Below are positions 44,001 to 52,498 of a DNA stretch of 64,000 bases, in pieces. This DNA is from Paenibacillus sp. FSL R5-0517. Its GTDB lineage: Bacteria; Bacillota; Bacilli; Paenibacillales; Paenibacillaceae. Made by a program: the position numbers and the translations under genes. The DNA is taken from the NCBI RefSeq assembly GCF_037974355.1, contig NZ_CP150235.1, forward strand, positions 4,216,001-4,280,000. Reading direction: 5' to 3'. Position 1 is the stretch's first letter. Each line of letters starts with the position of its first letter. The notes under the pieces were generated by a model, which made no database searches, was not told the DNA's origin, and saw nothing but the letters and a program-made list of their open reading frames with translations.

Positions 44001-45410
44001 GGAAAGTCCGATGATATCGTACTTGAGTTCGCGTTTCTCCAGCTCGCTGAAATACCAGTCGAACATATCCGCCTTGCCGCCTTCAGCCAGATGGATCATG
44101 ATCTTCACCTTATCCGCGTTATTGGTGATCTCTCCTTCTACTGCACGTACAGCATCAATTCCACTTTTCAGCAATGCAACATTTTGCTCGAAATCCACGT
44201 CGCTGCTCAAGCCGTTCAGAACACCACTGTTGATCTCATTACCGATCTGCACCATATCTGGCATGGCGCCCTTTGCTTTCATCTCTCCCACAACTTCAAC
44301 CGTATAATCGTATACGGCTTGCTTCAACTCTTCGTGGGAAAGACCTTCCCAAGCTTTGGGACGAAGCTGCTGACCCGGGTGCGCCCACTCATCCGAATAG
44401 TGGAAGTCCAACAGGATTTTCATACCTTTTTCCTTCACCCGCGTAGCCAAACGAATGACATCTTCCTTATCGTTGTAGCCCCCTGATTTCTGCGGATCAT
44501 TCCACAGACGAAGACGCACGTAATTAACACCGCGATCCTTGAAAATATCGAGCAAATCACGCTCTGTTCCGTTGCTGTCAACGTATTTGCCACCTTTGTC
44601 CTCAATGGCAGTCAACGTGGAAATATCGACACCTCTAACATAGTCTTCACGATATCCCTCAACGATCACCTTAGCTTTAAGCTGAGGCTCTGGAGGCGCA
44701 CCATATACAGTCCCTGTTACCGTAAAATCGCCTGCAGAGGCGTACTCCATAGGGTCGATATGGTCCCAAGTCACAGGTACCATCCCCGATTTTCCATTCT
44801 GGAACTGTGCTTTTACCTCGTTGGGCAGAATTGGCGCACTTCTGGTCACCGTTCTCACTTCGATCTCATCATATCCTTTAATATTGGCCGGTTCAGTGCC
44901 ATCTGCTTCTCCCCACACCTTGAACTCCAATATTTCCGGCCAGACTCCCTCACCCTTGTAAAAAGATATATTCAGTCTGATGTATCGTACATCATTCTGC
45001 TGAAAGGTCAGATCGGCGATCTGTTTGGGATCGGCATTTTCACTTTGATCAGCAACGTTGGTCCATGCTTGCTGGTCAGCAGATGTTTCTACCATATATT
45101 TCACAACCGTGTTTTCTCTCCACGTGATTTCCGCTCCGGACAGATTGTAGTCTTCACCCAGATCAATCATGACCCACTGAGGTTGTTCTGTTGTCACTCC
45201 AGCCGTAGCTGCCCAATGCGTGTCACTTTTACCATCAACCAAATGGTCTTTCTTGCTTCCCCACTCCAAATATTCTGTGCTTACCGTAACTGCCTTGTTA
45301 AGTGCCACGTTCACTTTTGCATCTTCCGCAGCCGCTGGACGAACCATCAGTCCCAGATCACAGAACAGCATCAGTAAGACCAGACAACCACTTATGTACC
45401 TTTTATTCAC
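41034..45410 (-). CDS. S-layer-anchored GH53 arabinogalactan endo-beta-1,4-galactanase
   Basis: A 1,458-residue secreted enzyme. In order: signal peptide (ending near RPAAAEDA), F5/8-type C domain (about 30-165), Big_4-like domain, GH53 catalytic domain (about 255-605), FIVAR helical repeats, a second F5/8-type C domain, another FIVAR, a Ser/Pro-rich linker, and three SLH repeats at the C-terminus. Catalytic glutamates are seen in QIGNEIN and IAETSYP. The GTG at 45410 is chosen because GGGGGAG precedes it; 14 extra residues in the open frame lie upstream. It degrades type I galactan at the cell surface. Confidence 0.9.
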   Translation of the reverse strand: MNKRYISGCLVLLMLFCDLGLMVRPAAAEDAKVNVALNKAVTVSTEYLEWGSKKDHLVDGKSDTHWAATAGVTTEQPQWVMIDLGEDYNLSGAEITWRENTVVKYMVETSADQQAWTNVADQSENADPKQIADLTFQQNDVRYIRLNISFYKGEGVWPEILEFKVWGEADGTEPANIKGYDEIEVRTVTRSAPILPNEVKAQFQNGKSGMVPVTWDHIDPMEYASAGDFTVTGTVYGAPPEPQLKAKVIVEGYREDYVRGVDISTLTAIEDKGGKYVDSNGTERDLLDIFKDRGVNYVRLRLWNDPQKSGGYNDKEDVIRLATRVKEKGMKILLDFHYSDEWAHPGQQLRPKAWEGLSHEELKQAVYDYTVEVVGEMKAKGAMPDMVQIGNEINSGVLNGLSSDVDFEQNVALLKSGIDAVRAVEGEITNNADKVKIMIHLAEGGKADMFDWYFSELEKRELKYDIIGLSYYPFWHGTFADVQKTMNEVSNKFQKDVIIAETSYPFSYKNGDAHGNIIGSDEALHVGGADFPATVQGQYDAIAGIMDMIANVPNNHGAGFFYWEPAWIPAGVGWIASEGNAWENQAMFDYDEFPANGGHSYEGRALWSLDVYKRGLNLLPADRQQLAAALARAESLVETDFIPESWGTLAPAITSANAIYEQAYTPGGVSQADTDAATTALEHVMQQMQVITPQLDELRAKLAEGRTYQQADWSAATWAVLTKALEGADQVLNDSRATQTDANTAVKRLHDAIQGLSNVDKTQLHQYIQQMQQQNESSYTRRSWSVLQQSLKAAIQVRDNQAVVQSEVNSALSTLKQAFTNLVSLEALTTGKTATASSSAGTGGNQANSPEGAIDNNPNTSWGTDNSIDRWWQVDLGQVANLRKIEMSMWSGGIKYKIEVSNDNQNFVKVVDTTNDVVVSTAPSHVLPEGTEGRYIRVTITAGPTWVGFMEFEAYGTFPADKSALQVTVDNAEKLKQTDYTTSSWNVFSKALSEAKAFMLDVESSTQDVSNADRSLQDAVSKLVRQDSTPGPGQPSQPSVPSQPSNPGTAPSTGNPVVTPPVGSGTAPEKGSITIKGTATGDDKYSIRPDASQLTQALQSTDAGNRTLKLIADVPNTANTVTFQLAASQLAAWVRSEEVKSLDVVVGHTTVRVPLKSLPLTIAETAGTFDIVVAKGSTDALSTSQKAAIGHHTIVDVNLLMNNKPISWTNRAIEVALSSVEQPKLNDVVMIVHSISPTGEMTPVTYSMYDDKTKTMAFKPLESGSFVIAEVDVPLHDLQNYNWALQEVRNLYGKGIIMGMSATRFAPQGELTRAQFLQMIIKGIGDARQSDASISLPADVKEEQWYADSVRLGIEMNIIQGRADGSFGANERISREDMAVMLNRALQVVQRENATHSVQGNMVFADNDEIAPYAKEAVASMQQLGLLNGMPDGTFAPKETANRAQGAVAVARLMERLY

Positions 45411-45474
45411 TCTTGATCTCCCCCTTTTTGTGTTTGATTGTGCATGGATCAATGAATGTGATCAATCCTCCTCA

Positions 45475-45488
45475 TTGTAAGCGCTTAA
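45475..45488 (+). promoter_or_regulatory. cre-like site upstream of the galactanase
   Basis: TTGTAAGCGCTTAA carries the palindromic core TGTAAGCGCTTA typical of CcpA sites, 65 bp upstream of the GTG start. Nothing was recognised in the remaining gap (45489-45936), which is AT-rich. Confidence 0.5.
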
Positions 45489-45936
45489 TAGTGGTGGGTA
45501 ACACGGCATTTTCCAAAGGAAACAGCAGTTATTTTAACAATATGATCGCGGATAAGTTACATTTGATCTATGTGTGGTTGTCATAATAGTGAAAAAATCA
45601 ACAAAGAAGTTTATGTTTCAATACAAATTTTTCGTTATTTTAATCTTAATTATAAAGCAAAAAAACCATTATCTTGTAATAGATAACAGTCAGTTTACCT
45701 ACTCTATTTTCTTCATTAAAATTATTTTGTCTTCTGCTCTTTTATAGAAACCACATAAAATATTGTCAAAATTAAAACTAGTAAATTCACTCGGTCCATT
45801 GAACATAAGCATCTTGAAGTTGGTACACAGGAACATACAGTCCACCTGACTCGATCCAATGAGGAACCGTATTATCCTAAAATATAGAACGTTTAAATCT
45901 CTTTAAATCTTTCTACATAATAAGTCTATCCAGAAT

Positions 45937-46842
45937 CTACGCCACATCTGAACCACACGGGACTACCATCGTTAATCCACGAGGAATCACTTCAATATCC
46001 ATTAGCCCAGTAGTATGCATTTCACCATCAATCCCAACTTTTGCTATGTCATCACCAAATTGAGTAATTCTTAAACGCTTTGTCTTAAAATACAACACAT
46101 CTGAACGGCCAAGATGATTTCCATTTTTAATATCTAACAGAAGTTGCAAGGTATTGAACCATGATTTTTTTTGAATGACAAGCACATGAAGGTGACCGTC
46201 ATCCATTTTAGCACCCGGAACGATGCCCTCAATTCCGCCAATAATCGCTGATTTTGAAACCAGATAGAGTAGTGCATCATGTTCTTGTTCTGTATGGTCA
46301 CATTCAATCTTAATATGTGTTCCCGATAATATTTGGGGGAGTTTAGGTAGAGCAGACAAATAATAAGCCTTATCTCCTATCACGTTTTTCAGGGTCTGAT
46401 TGGTTGTATAGCTAATGGAATTCATTGCACCACCTGCCACAACGTAATGAAAATATTCTTCTCCAGCCAACCCGATATCAATCTTCTTGGTCGCTCCTTT
46501 TTCTAGCATTCTCGTGAATCCTTCATAGGATCGTGGTAATTTCAACGCGTTTCCAAAATCATTAACTGTACCTGTCGGCAGGTATGCTAAGGGTATATCT
46601 AGACCCAGATTTTTAATCGTGTTTATTGCATAATGCAGGGTTCCATCTCCTCCCGCAACAACTAAAGAATCACATTCTTCAAAAAATGAAGCTCCTAAAT
46701 TATGATTTTCTTTACTTGTGTAAAAGATATCACGATCATTTAAAGCGTATCTCTTCTTCATATACTCTATAACTGAAGCCTTTGTTTTATATGCTTTATG
46801 CTGCCCAGAAACGGGATTTACAATCATTTTTGGTTTCATCAC
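45937..46842 (-). CDS. Diacylglycerol-kinase-like lipid kinase (YegS/BmrU type)
   Basis: A 301-residue lipid kinase with the nucleotide-binding GGDGT motif (about residue 65), PTGTVNDFGNAL, and PGAKMDDGHLHVLV in the C-terminal half. The family phosphorylates diacylglycerol or related lipids; undecaprenol or LTA-derived diacylglycerol recycling is possible. Its promoter carries a YdfI-like composite box, tying it to the two-component system at 54949-56791. Confidence 0.85.
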   Translation of the reverse strand: MMKPKMIVNPVSGQHKAYKTKASVIEYMKKRYALNDRDIFYTSKENHNLGASFFEECDSLVVAGGDGTLHYAINTIKNLGLDIPLAYLPTGTVNDFGNALKLPRSYEGFTRMLEKGATKKIDIGLAGEEYFHYVVAGGAMNSISYTTNQTLKNVIGDKAYYLSALPKLPQILSGTHIKIECDHTEQEHDALLYLVSKSAIIGGIEGIVPGAKMDDGHLHVLVIQKKSWFNTLQLLLDIKNGNHLGRSDVLYFKTKRLRITQFGDDIAKVGIDGEMHTTGLMDIEVIPRGLTMVVPCGSDVA

Positions 46843-46884
46843 TGGAATGCTCCCTCTCCATGAATTACTTCAATTTATGATTTA

Positions 46885-46949
46885 ATTTTATATTCATTAC
46901 GAACGGTCAACATCGTACATAAGGGCGGATCTGATCCAGCCCTTTCGGG
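46885..46949 (-). promoter_or_regulatory. YdfI-type box and -10 of the lipid kinase gene
   Basis: On the minus strand CCCGAAAGGGC (46949-46939) and CCCTTATGTACGATG (46925-46911) are 24 bp apart; then exactly 18 bases (46910-46893) separate the last G from TATAAAAT (46892-46885). This is one of five copies in this locus. Confidence 0.8.
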
Positions 46950-47178
46950 TATCTGTGGATAGGAGGAGCATGAAGAATGACAAAGTTGGTCTCTCTTTGC
47001 TTTTCTTTGAGCTTCCACTCTGTTTCGTTTGCTTAACCACCAAGTTTTGTATAAAAATCTATCGTTAGTGTGAAATTTCATTTTTCTATTTCTTCAATTT
47101 TTATATGTAGTAAACAACAGTAAATAAATTTACTTCTTCGGATTTTTTCATTTTGATCTGAGCAAATGATGCAGAGTT

Positions 47179-47240
47179 CCCTAAAGGGCAGAAATGATCT
47201 GCCTCTTCGAACGATGTTACAATTTTTTTTCAATTGTAAT
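47179..47240 (+). promoter_or_regulatory. YdfI-type box and -10 of the lipoprotein gene
   Basis: CCCTAAAGGGC (47179-47189) and CCTCTTCGAACGATG (47202-47216) are 23 bp apart, followed after exactly 18 bases by TGTAAT (47235-47240). The second half-site has one substitution in its CCC. Apart from this box and the one at 46885, nothing was recognised in the gap 46843-47319. Confidence 0.7.
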
Positions 47241-47319
47241 ATATGTGTAAGCTAATCATTTTAATTTGGTAGTTGGCATAGCGAAGCATGAAAGTAACTT
47301 AAGAATTGAGAGGAGAATA

Positions 47320-48429
47320 ATGATGAAGAATACTACGATGAGAATGTTGACGGCGAGTTTGACAGCTTTGACCATTATGACCGTTGCTGTAGGTTGTGGA
47401 AATAATACAGATCCAACCCCTGCCCAAGTTGAGGAGAATGTGAGTTCAGACGAATCTGCGGTCAGTATTTCTGATTCCTATGACAATACTGAAGAACTTG
47501 CGGCTAAATTCCCAATTATTAACTCAACACCAATTGAGTCTGAGATGGAAAAGAATATACAAAATAGACTCCTAAATGGTTTTGAAAACTGGAATAGAGG
47601 ATATGAGGCATGGGAAACCTGGGGGGACATTCTTTATACAGAGGGCTCTCTCTATAACGTCCACGGCGTGAAACTCACATTGAAGGAATATCAGGCTGCT
47701 ATGGATGCACAGCTAAAGTCTACCGATATTCAGATGGGTAACTTCAACAATATGATCATTAACGATGATTGGGCAGCAATTCGATATGACATCTCGTCGA
47801 CTGCCCGAGGCAGCCAGCAATCTTCCGATGGAAGTGTAATGGAGTTTGTCCATTTCAAAGATTATGGTAATCCGCTCGGAACTCGAGTTGTTGAAGGCTG
47901 GGCCGGTACAAAGGGAGCAGATTTTGACGCATTGACCCATTTTCAAACGGATGAAGCGAAGGCGGCACAACAAGCTGCATTAGATGAGATCGTTAACACC
48001 AAGATCCCCAACACTACAGATCTCGAAACCAAATATCCTGTTACTTATCCGACAACGGTTGATACCGATATGGGTAAAAAAATTCAAAGCGCCATTTATA
48101 GCGATTTTGATAGATGGAACCAAGGTTTTGATGCTTGGAGTGACTGGGCCGATACGTATTATAGTAGCGATCTGAAATATCACACTAATGCAGAGACTAT
48201 GACTCTCGATGAGTACAAGGATTCCGTCAAGAATTATGCCGCAGCGACCGAGGTCAAACGTATTCGTTTTGATAATATGCTTATCAGCGGTGACTGGGCA
48301 GCCATTCACTATAGAATAACGAATGAGGACACGAAGACAGGGGAAAAGACTGCTGGGGACGTCATGCAGTTTTTACACTTTGCCGAAGAGAATAACAGCC
48401 TAAAAGTTGTTGAAACCTGGACGAAGTGA
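47320..48429 (+). CDS. Lipoprotein with two NTF2-like (SnoaL) domains
   Basis: A signal peptide ends in a lipobox (VAVGC), followed by an acidic linker and two tandem copies of a domain of about 130 residues. Both have the pattern (R/E)WNxGxxAWxxW then a DWAAIxY motif, resembling SnoaL-like/NTF2 folds. GAGAGGAGAATA precedes the ATG; a second ATG follows immediately. It is exported and attached outside the membrane. The promoter has a YdfI-type box, suggesting envelope-stress induction. Confidence 0.75.
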   Translation: MMKNTTMRMLTASLTALTIMTVAVGCGNNTDPTPAQVEENVSSDESAVSISDSYDNTEELAAKFPIINSTPIESEMEKNIQNRLLNGFENWNRGYEAWETWGDILYTEGSLYNVHGVKLTLKEYQAAMDAQLKSTDIQMGNFNNMIINDDWAAIRYDISSTARGSQQSSDGSVMEFVHFKDYGNPLGTRVVEGWAGTKGADFDALTHFQTDEAKAAQQAALDEIVNTKIPNTTDLETKYPVTYPTTVDTDMGKKIQSAIYSDFDRWNQGFDAWSDWADTYYSSDLKYHTNAETMTLDEYKDSVKNYAAATEVKRIRFDNMLISGDWAAIHYRITNEDTKTGEKTAGDVMQFLHFAEENNSLKVVETWTK

Positions 48430-48517
48430 CTCAGGTGGTTATGAGAGCACTAAACACAGACGAGGAGTATCCAGCAATGGGTGCTCCTATATGTATTTAA
48501 GAATGTAGCTGTGATCA

Positions 48518-49267
48518 TCAGCTTACTTGTTTAATCCGATAATGATATGCGTTTATAGAAATACCTAAAGTAAATACATAGGATAAAATGTACATCCACA
48601 TGATTAACACAATTACATTGGCAAAATCCCCGTATAAATCACTGTATTGGTTATTAAAATGATTAAGGTAATATGAGTAAGCAAATGTTGAAATCACCCA
48701 TACAATGCTAGTAAAAAGTGCTCCGATATTGGAGTACTTTCCAGGGATTCGATATCTAGGTGTTACCATATACACAATTTTAATCGTGAGAAACAAAAAC
48801 AGTAAAACGACAGGCCACCTCAAAATAGTGATCAACAGCTTTGTTATTTCATTCATGTCATGAAGTAAATCGAAATGCAAAATAATACTACTATAGCTAT
48901 ACACCAACAAGGTAAATATGATTATAATCACCAACATGATCGTCAGCAGAAGTGCTTTTAATCGACGAAGAAAATAGTTTCGATGTTTAAAACCAAATAA
49001 AGTGTCCGAACAGACAAGCACTGCATGCATTCCGTTAGAAGCCAAAATAAATGCAAAGACCATCCAGACGCCACTATGAAGCGTGAGCCCTTTCTCAGTA
49101 TAAGGAACCAGCATTTCAAATACAGACGTTGGAAGTATTCCTTTTAACGATTCTAGAATATCAATGATCGGAAATTTCAAATAGGATGATGTGTAACTAA
49201 TCAGAATTAAAATTGGAATTAGGGATAACACGAAAAAAAGTGTAAGATGCCCCGGGAGTAAACGCAA
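48518..49267 (-). CDS. YihY/BrkB family membrane protein (start uncertain)
   Basis: A membrane protein with about six helices and the YihY/BrkB pattern (FFVLSLIPILILIS; GALFTSIVWVISTFAY; IVLIMWMYILSYVFTLG). The TTG at 49267 has no ribosome-binding site. In-frame codons continue upstream for 26 residues (YIHIQEKCAPYWNKVKQIVV), consistent with the family N-terminus, to an ATT at 49345 that has AAAGGAG 10 bases before it; the frame is closed just above that. A true ATT start is possible. It follows dedA in the box-controlled operon. Confidence 0.75.
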   Translation of the reverse strand: MRLLPGHLTLFFVLSLIPILILISYTSSYLKFPIIDILESLKGILPTSVFEMLVPYTEKGLTLHSGVWMVFAFILASNGMHAVLVCSDTLFGFKHRNYFLRRLKALLLTIMLVIIIIFTLLVYSYSSIILHFDLLHDMNEITKLLITILRWPVVLLFLFLTIKIVYMVTPRYRIPGKYSNIGALFTSIVWVISTFAYSYYLNHFNNQYSDLYGDFANVIVLIMWMYILSYVFTLGISINAYHYRIKQVS

Positions 49268-49380
49268 CTCAGGGACGACGATCTGCTTGACTTTATTCCA
49301 GTATGGAGCGCATTTTTCTTGAATATGTATGTAGGTTTCTTTAATTGCAAATCATCTCCTTTATATACGATTATCATATA

Positions 49381-49884
49381 TCAATATCCCAAGACTTGCA
49401 TCAACGATAAAATAGGCGCTTTAAAATAAATACCTATAGCAAAATAGGTCATTGTCCAAAGCAGCGCACTTGTATAGGTAAAAAGAGCAAATTTCTTGAA
49501 ATGAATCTCACTCATTCCAATCAGCAAAGGCATGACATAGCGCACCACCGGGATAAACATTCCAATGAACATTGCTTGATTACCCTTTCTCCTCAACAAA
49601 GACTCCGCCTTTAAAAAATAGCGATTGTTTAACCATCTTTTTTTAAATTTATGGCTAAAAAACCTTCCCATGATATAGGAAGTTGTGATTGCAGTCAATA
49701 AGCCTGTTAAAATGGCGCTGTACGTCGCCCAATAAATGACTACTCCCTTATGGCTTAAAATGGATCCAGATAAAATAATGACTTCATTAGGTATGGGAAT
49801 CCCAAAAGGACCCAGTGAAAAAGCCAAGAAGAAAAATACATATCCGTATTGATTAACAAGTTCTAATAAAGTATCACTAATCAT
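49381..49884 (-). CDS. DedA family membrane protein
   Basis: A 167-residue DedA-type protein (SNARE-associated fold): FGIPIPNEVIILSGS, GMFIPVVRYVMPLLIG and flanking helices. DedA proteins are implicated in lipid flipping and membrane homeostasis, including recycling of undecaprenyl phosphate. Its start overlaps the stop of the Asp23 gene (TAATGA), so they are co-translated. Confidence 0.85.
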   Translation of the reverse strand: MISDTLLELVNQYGYVFFFLAFSLGPFGIPIPNEVIILSGSILSHKGVVIYWATYSAILTGLLTAITTSYIMGRFFSHKFKKRWLNNRYFLKAESLLRRKGNQAMFIGMFIPVVRYVMPLLIGMSEIHFKKFALFTYTSALLWTMTYFAIGIYFKAPILSLMQVLGY

Positions 49885-50225
49885 TATCGTGTAATACCTT
49901 CAATACGAATGTGGATCTGATCTGGAGAAATACCCGTCATATGATTCACCGCTTCAAATATGCTGGACTGTAATTCACGGCTGACATAGTGGATTTTCAC
50001 TCCGTAAGTGACAACAATTCTAAGCTCAATAATTAACTTTGAGTTCGAGAAGGTAACCGATACTCCCTTATGCATTTTTTTTCCACTCACGTGTTTAATT
50101 AGGCTGTCTACGGCTCCTGTTGACAACAATATTATTCGAGATTCTAATCTTGCAACTCCTGAAACAATTGTTGTAATCGCCTGCTCCAAAACATTTATCT
50201 TCCCTATATCTGTCTGTATAATCAA
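49884..50225 (-). CDS. Asp23/Gls24 family envelope-stress protein
   Basis: An Asp23/Gls24-type protein (GKINVLEQAITTIVSGVARLES; VSVTFSNSKLIIELRIVVTYG). The open frame starts at 50270, but the box-controlled -10 element covers those codons; a TTG at 50225 has AAAGGAG 9 bases upstream and suits the domain start. The family is a known cell-envelope-stress marker in Staphylococcus. It is the first gene of the asp23-dedA-yihY operon. Confidence 0.75.
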   Translation of the reverse strand: MIIQTDIGKINVLEQAITTIVSGVARLESRIILLSTGAVDSLIKHVSGKKMHKGVSVTFSNSKLIIELRIVVTYGVKIHYVSRELQSSIFEAVNHMTGISPDQIHIRIEGITR

Positions 50226-50268
50226 TTGTAATGTCTCCTTTAAAACAGTGTTGTATTGGTATACATTC

Positions 50269-50332
50269 ATTTTATCTTGAATAAGAAATTAACGTAATGT
50301 ACCTTGGGGCAAAGAGGTATTGTACTTTTGGG
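50269..50332 (-). promoter_or_regulatory. YdfI-type box and -10 of the asp23-dedA-yihY operon
   Basis: On the minus strand CCCAAAAGTAC (50332-50322) and CCCCAAGGTAC (50309-50299) are 23 bp apart. The sequence aligned with the conserved GATG is ATTA. After 18 bases GATAAAAT (50276-50269) follows. It contains the clearest GCCC-N4-GTAC half-sites of the set. Confidence 0.75.
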
Positions 50333-50361
50333 CACATGCTCTTCATATCTGAGGAGCAAAC

Positions 50362-50409
50362 ACAAAGGCAAAGGGAGACATCGATACTGATGTCTCCCTT
50401 TGCCTTTGT
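50362..50409 (-). terminator. Terminator of the LTA synthase gene
   Basis: A perfect 21-bp stem (50362-50382 and 50389-50409) with a 6-base loop, 44 bp past the stop codon. Confidence 0.85.
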
Positions 50410-50452
50410 CCTGTATCATAAAATAGTTGTTTGCAATCACCCATTTTAACTC

Positions 50453-52357
50453 TCATTTCTCCTGATTGCTGTAGTCATCAGGTAACTGTAATAAGTAGCT
50501 ATTCGAGAGGTCAAGTAAACGCTGGGCGGCCAAGAATTGAGATGCAGTAGATCCACCTTCAACGATCCTATTATTGCTTAGTTCATAATGTACTCCATCG
50601 GCATATTGATTACCTGGCATATATAATATTTTATCATTAATAAATGAACCATCAGGTAGAAAGTGTCTTAACGGAATCAAATTACGCTCTTGATTGAACA
50701 GATCTTCACCTAAAACCAGTTGATCTCCCAGAGGAATTCCCAACAGATTGGCTACCGTTGGTAGAATATCAATTTGTCCACCTATCGTATTAATTACAGG
50801 AGGAAGCTGCCCTGAAGGCGAATGCACAATGAAGGGGATGTTCATCATATCTGTGTATCCATAGTTATGACCTAACAAGGAGTTCATCAGTTCTTTTTCT
50901 TCTCCTGTAAGACCAGTCATTGGTATCCCCTGGTGATCTCCATAAAATACGACCACACTGTTATTCCATAGTCCAGACTCTATCAGCTCATCAAGAAACT
51001 GACCCAGCGCAACATCTGCATAATTTTGAGCCTGAATATAGTCACCAATCAATGTATCCTGGAAACGCTCAGGAAGCTTCATTTTAGCCTTTTCTTCAGG
51101 CAAGTGATAGGGATGATGTGCACTCATGGATATGACCATGGCATAGAAAGGTTGATCCTGCTTATCCAACATGGACAATTCAGCAGATGTTTTGGCGTAC
51201 AAAACTTCATCCGATGCACCAAAAGCAATAGGATCATCTTCTCCGAAAAAAAATTGATCATAATAACGTTCAAAACCAATGGCACGATATAATCGATTAC
51301 GATTCCAGAAATCCACACTATTGGTGTGGAACGTCGCTGTATCATAACCATTTTCCTTCAGTAAGTGCGGTAGACTTGGAAGCTGTTTATCCATATATTT
51401 GGATGAGGTTGCTGGTTCATCCTTAGGTACGTAAAAGGAGGTGTTTACGACGAACTCGGCATCCGAGGTTGTCCCCTGTCCAGCATTCGTATAGAAATAA
51501 GGGAAGTACGTATTATTCTTAATCAACTGATTTAGATGAGGTGTAATCTCTTGCCCATCCATTTTGAGGTCGATCAAAAAGTTTTGAAAGGATTCCATCT
51601 GTACGAGTATTAAATTCATTCCTTTATTAATTCCATGAAACTTTGGTTCGTCTTGAAGTGGAGGAATTCCCTTGGTTTCATTAATTGCTTCTTGGGAGAT
51701 ATCATCAGGAGCTATAAGCACGTCCTTCTCCATACGATCGGCAACAACCTTATATACTTCATAATTAAGAATCCCCATACTCTTCGCTTTATTGATCTCA
51801 TTCAGACTAGCATGAACCGGCCAGATATTGAATACACATAAAACGATAGATGCGCTAATCGTACAAGTTAACACCTTATGACTCATACGTGAAGCACGAT
51901 CCTTCCAGATTGAACCATACTTAGGTAAGATAATTAGAACTAGAAATAAGGCAATATCAACAAACAAAAATAAATAATAGGGTGTAAGTAGAGATAATGC
52001 GCTCTCTCCGACATGAGTAACCTTTTTGGCTTGTTTAAGTGAATGATATGTAGCGATAACACCGTAATATTTATAGTACATGATGACTGCAAAATATATT
52101 AAAGTCATGCAGAAATTTAAAAGCACATAGTATAAGATCTTCCTCTTGGCTGCAAACCATTCAATTAGGCTGAACACCAGGATAAAAAAAGGAAGCTCTG
52201 TTTGAACGATAGTCCAATTCGTTCCATCATGAAATACAACGGACCATGCGACTATACTTTTCAACAGGAGAATAAAACTAAACAAACACAAATTTTCATA
52301 GGATCGATGTTGTAAGCTAATGTCCGCGCCTTCATTTCGTTTGTACATACCATTCAT
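50453..52357 (-). CDS. ltaS: Lipoteichoic acid synthase family protein
   Basis: Five N-terminal membrane helices (residues 1-185) are followed by an extracellular sulfatase-type phosphoglycerol transferase domain. Key motifs: NLILVQMESFQ, then GTTSDAEF (catalytic Thr region), FYGDHQGIP, and SAHHPYHLPEE. It polymerises glycerol phosphate from phosphatidylglycerol and releases diacylglycerol. ATG 52357 or an ATG three codons later (52348) could be used. No YdfI-type box is visible at its promoter. Confidence 0.9.
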   Translation of the reverse strand: MNGMYKRNEGADISLQHRSYENLCLFSFILLLKSIVAWSVVFHDGTNWTIVQTELPFFILVFSLIEWFAAKRKILYYVLLNFCMTLIYFAVIMYYKYYGVIATYHSLKQAKKVTHVGESALSLLTPYYLFLFVDIALFLVLIILPKYGSIWKDRASRMSHKVLTCTISASIVLCVFNIWPVHASLNEINKAKSMGILNYEVYKVVADRMEKDVLIAPDDISQEAINETKGIPPLQDEPKFHGINKGMNLILVQMESFQNFLIDLKMDGQEITPHLNQLIKNNTYFPYFYTNAGQGTTSDAEFVVNTSFYVPKDEPATSSKYMDKQLPSLPHLLKENGYDTATFHTNSVDFWNRNRLYRAIGFERYYDQFFFGEDDPIAFGASDEVLYAKTSAELSMLDKQDQPFYAMVISMSAHHPYHLPEEKAKMKLPERFQDTLIGDYIQAQNYADVALGQFLDELIESGLWNNSVVVFYGDHQGIPMTGLTGEEKELMNSLLGHNYGYTDMMNIPFIVHSPSGQLPPVINTIGGQIDILPTVANLLGIPLGDQLVLGEDLFNQERNLIPLRHFLPDGSFINDKILYMPGNQYADGVHYELSNNRIVEGGSTASQFLAAQRLLDLSNSYLLQLPDDYSNQEK

Positions 52358-52461
52358 CCTCTAAAATTATTAAAAAGGAGAAGGAGCAGCACCTCCCTCC
52401 CCTACAACGTAATCAATCTTTTAGAATAGAAAAACGAGATTAACCTCTCGACAAAACATTG

Positions 52462-52492
52462 GATGGCAGGTTTCATCATGAAACCTGCCATC
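52462..52492. terminator. Terminator hairpin after the MMPL gene
   Basis: Perfect 15-bp arms GATGGCAGGTTTCAT and ATGAAACCTGCCATC around a single base. It lies 7 bp past the MMPL stop. Confidence 0.75.
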
Positions 52493-52498
52493 TTTGAT

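Noticed and set aside
43614..45377. Long open frames antisense to the galactanase gene
   Set aside because: The minus-strand gene has clear domains over the whole region; these are shadows of its codon pattern.
46875..47081. Minus-strand open frame of 68 residues upstream of the lipid kinase gene
   Set aside because: It covers the regulatory box and -10 element of that gene and shows no protein features.
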